Shown: one piece after another, positions 62,893 to 64,000 of the stretch
How the letters are laid out: each line of letters opens with the position of its first letter
Numbering within the stretch: position 1 is the first letter of the stretch
Assembly: GCF_949628215.1 (NCBI RefSeq)
Contig: NC_134280.1
Span: forward strand, 46,092,621 to 46,156,620
Source of the DNA: Phalacrocorax aristotelis
Lineage: Eukaryota; Chordata; Aves; Suliformes; Phalacrocoracidae
Direction: 5' to 3'
Length of the DNA stretch: 64,000 bases
The notes under the pieces: model-generated
What the model was told of the DNA's origin: nothing
The model's input: only the letters and a program-made list of their open reading frames with translations
Database searches by the model: none
Made by a program: the position numbers and the translations under genes

Positions 62893-63058
62893 CCTGATGA
62901 GGGTGGTCAAGCAGTGCAACAGGCACCTGGAGAGGCACATATTGACCAGGTATGGCCCCAGGCAACCCAAGGTGGCTTTGACAGTTGGTTCTGCTTTGAG
63001 CGGATGGAAGGACCAGGTGATTTTCAGAGATCTCTTCCAACCTAAATTAGATTCTACA
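62893..63058 (+). mobile_element. Diverged CR1 LINE 3' fragment
   Basis: A short, decayed CR1 tail: AGGCACCTGGAGAGGCACAT in the middle and AGAGATCTCTTCCAACCTAA with ATTAGATTCTAC at the end match the usual CR1 terminus with several substitutions. Plus strand. Confidence 0.75.
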
Positions 63059-64000
63059 AAGGTGTTAGATCACAAGTTACCATTAAGCATTGGAATAAAA
63101 CAGGAGCTTGAAATAGCTATTTACAGTACTTAGGAAAGGAACTGTGATCAGGGTGAAGAAATCAAAAGCAGGAAGATTTGGAAATATTCCATTATTAAAA
63201 TAAAAATGATGAAATAGGTTTTATTGAAATCGCAGGCCAGTCACATGCCTGACATTCCTAATATTGCTGGATACATCCAAGATGGGAAAGGCAGACTGGG
63301 GAGAAAATGAGCAGCACCTTCCTCCACCGTCAAGAGATTATTTTCCTTCCTACCATCCTGCCGCAGGTCGCAGAGTCAAGGGTAAGGATCTGCTCTGGGA
63401 GGAGGCGGCTCCCTGTCCAGCGCCAGCAGGTTCTGGCAGACAGGAGTGACCTCTCCTGGAGACTCCCAGCCTGGTAGCCCTGTTCCAGGGATGGCAGGAG
63501 CCCAGCCACAGGCTCTGGTTGCCTCCATTTGGCCAAAGCACCAGAGGAAGGCCCCCAGCAAATCTCTGTGGGCACCCCAGTGCCAGCCATGTCCCTCAAG
63601 AAAGAAACACACCTCACAGCAGACACCCTCCATAAAGTTGTCAGCCTGTGGAGAAAGTTGTCTTTGGCAAGCATGCTTAGTTTGTATTTGGCATGAGCAG
63701 GATGACCTGATAATGAAGTGCTTTCTTATTTTAGCCATAAATATGGAGTTCTTTAAGCAGATGTTGATGGTAAGATCACTAGTTTATTTAAGGTAGGTAA
63801 CTGTGTCAGTATGTAAACATCAGGAGGCATTTTACAGCCTCACTTGGCATTCTCATATAAAAGCAGCAATCTGCAAAATTAGCATTGCTCTTAGGAAGCA
63901 GGTAGCATTAAGAATGATACAAAAATGGTGGGCCTGGAAAGACAAGGAGCATGTTCAGCCATACAGGCCCACCTAGAAGACTGTCTAGCACAACACATTC
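63059..64000. other. Intergenic region to the right edge
   Basis: About 0.9 kb, moderately GC-rich in the middle (63290-63600). Overlapping open frames occur on both strands but none has a recognisable domain. Confidence 0.55.

Overview
This is vertebrate nuclear DNA, almost certainly from a bird. Every interspersed repeat I can classify is a CR1 LINE fragment with the avian-type 3' tail, the introns are short, and two recognisable genes (EXT2 and ACCS) sit in the tandem order known from the EXT2 region of other amniotes. There is no sign of prokaryotic or viral organisation. Most open frames in the window are fortuitous.

Layout. Positions 1-6.8 kb hold the 5' part of EXT2 on the minus strand: a CpG-island first exon and promoter near 6.4-6.8 kb, the first coding exon at 4.1-4.7 kb, and two more coding exons at 3.9 kb and 0.1-0.2 kb. 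The gene runs off the left edge. Positions 6.8-15.2 kb are intergenic, with one CR1 copy. Positions 15.2-31.4 kb hold a second minus-strand gene whose 15 coding exons I could join with consistent splice sites and reading phase. Its last 13 exons, plus the end of exon 2, encode ACCS, the 1-aminocyclopropane-1-carboxylate synthase homologue, a pyridoxal-phosphate (PLP) fold-type-I protein. Exon 1 encodes a Myb/SANT-like DNA-binding domain. Exon 2 encodes a basic stretch and coiled coil and continues in the same uninterrupted frame into the ACCS N-terminal homology. The predicted product is about 889 residues: Myb/SANT, coiled coil, then PLP enzyme. Its promoter is the CpG island at about 31.0-32.1 kb.

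Positions 32.1-64 kb contain no gene I can support. I see two CR1 tails near 60.6 and 63.0 kb, a probable ancient CR1/L3-like tail near 47.95 kb, and a few weak isolated exon-like frames. ACCSL, which neighbours ACCS in mammals, is not visible here.

The most interesting item is the Myb/SANT-coil-ACCS architecture. Human ACCS, as I know it (about 501 residues), lacks the DNA-binding and coiled-coil parts. Here the seam lies inside one exon, so it cannot be an artefact of joining two neighbouring genes. EXT2 and ACCS are independent in function (heparan-sulfate polymerisation versus a PLP protein of unknown substrate); their adjacency is conserved synteny, not an operon.
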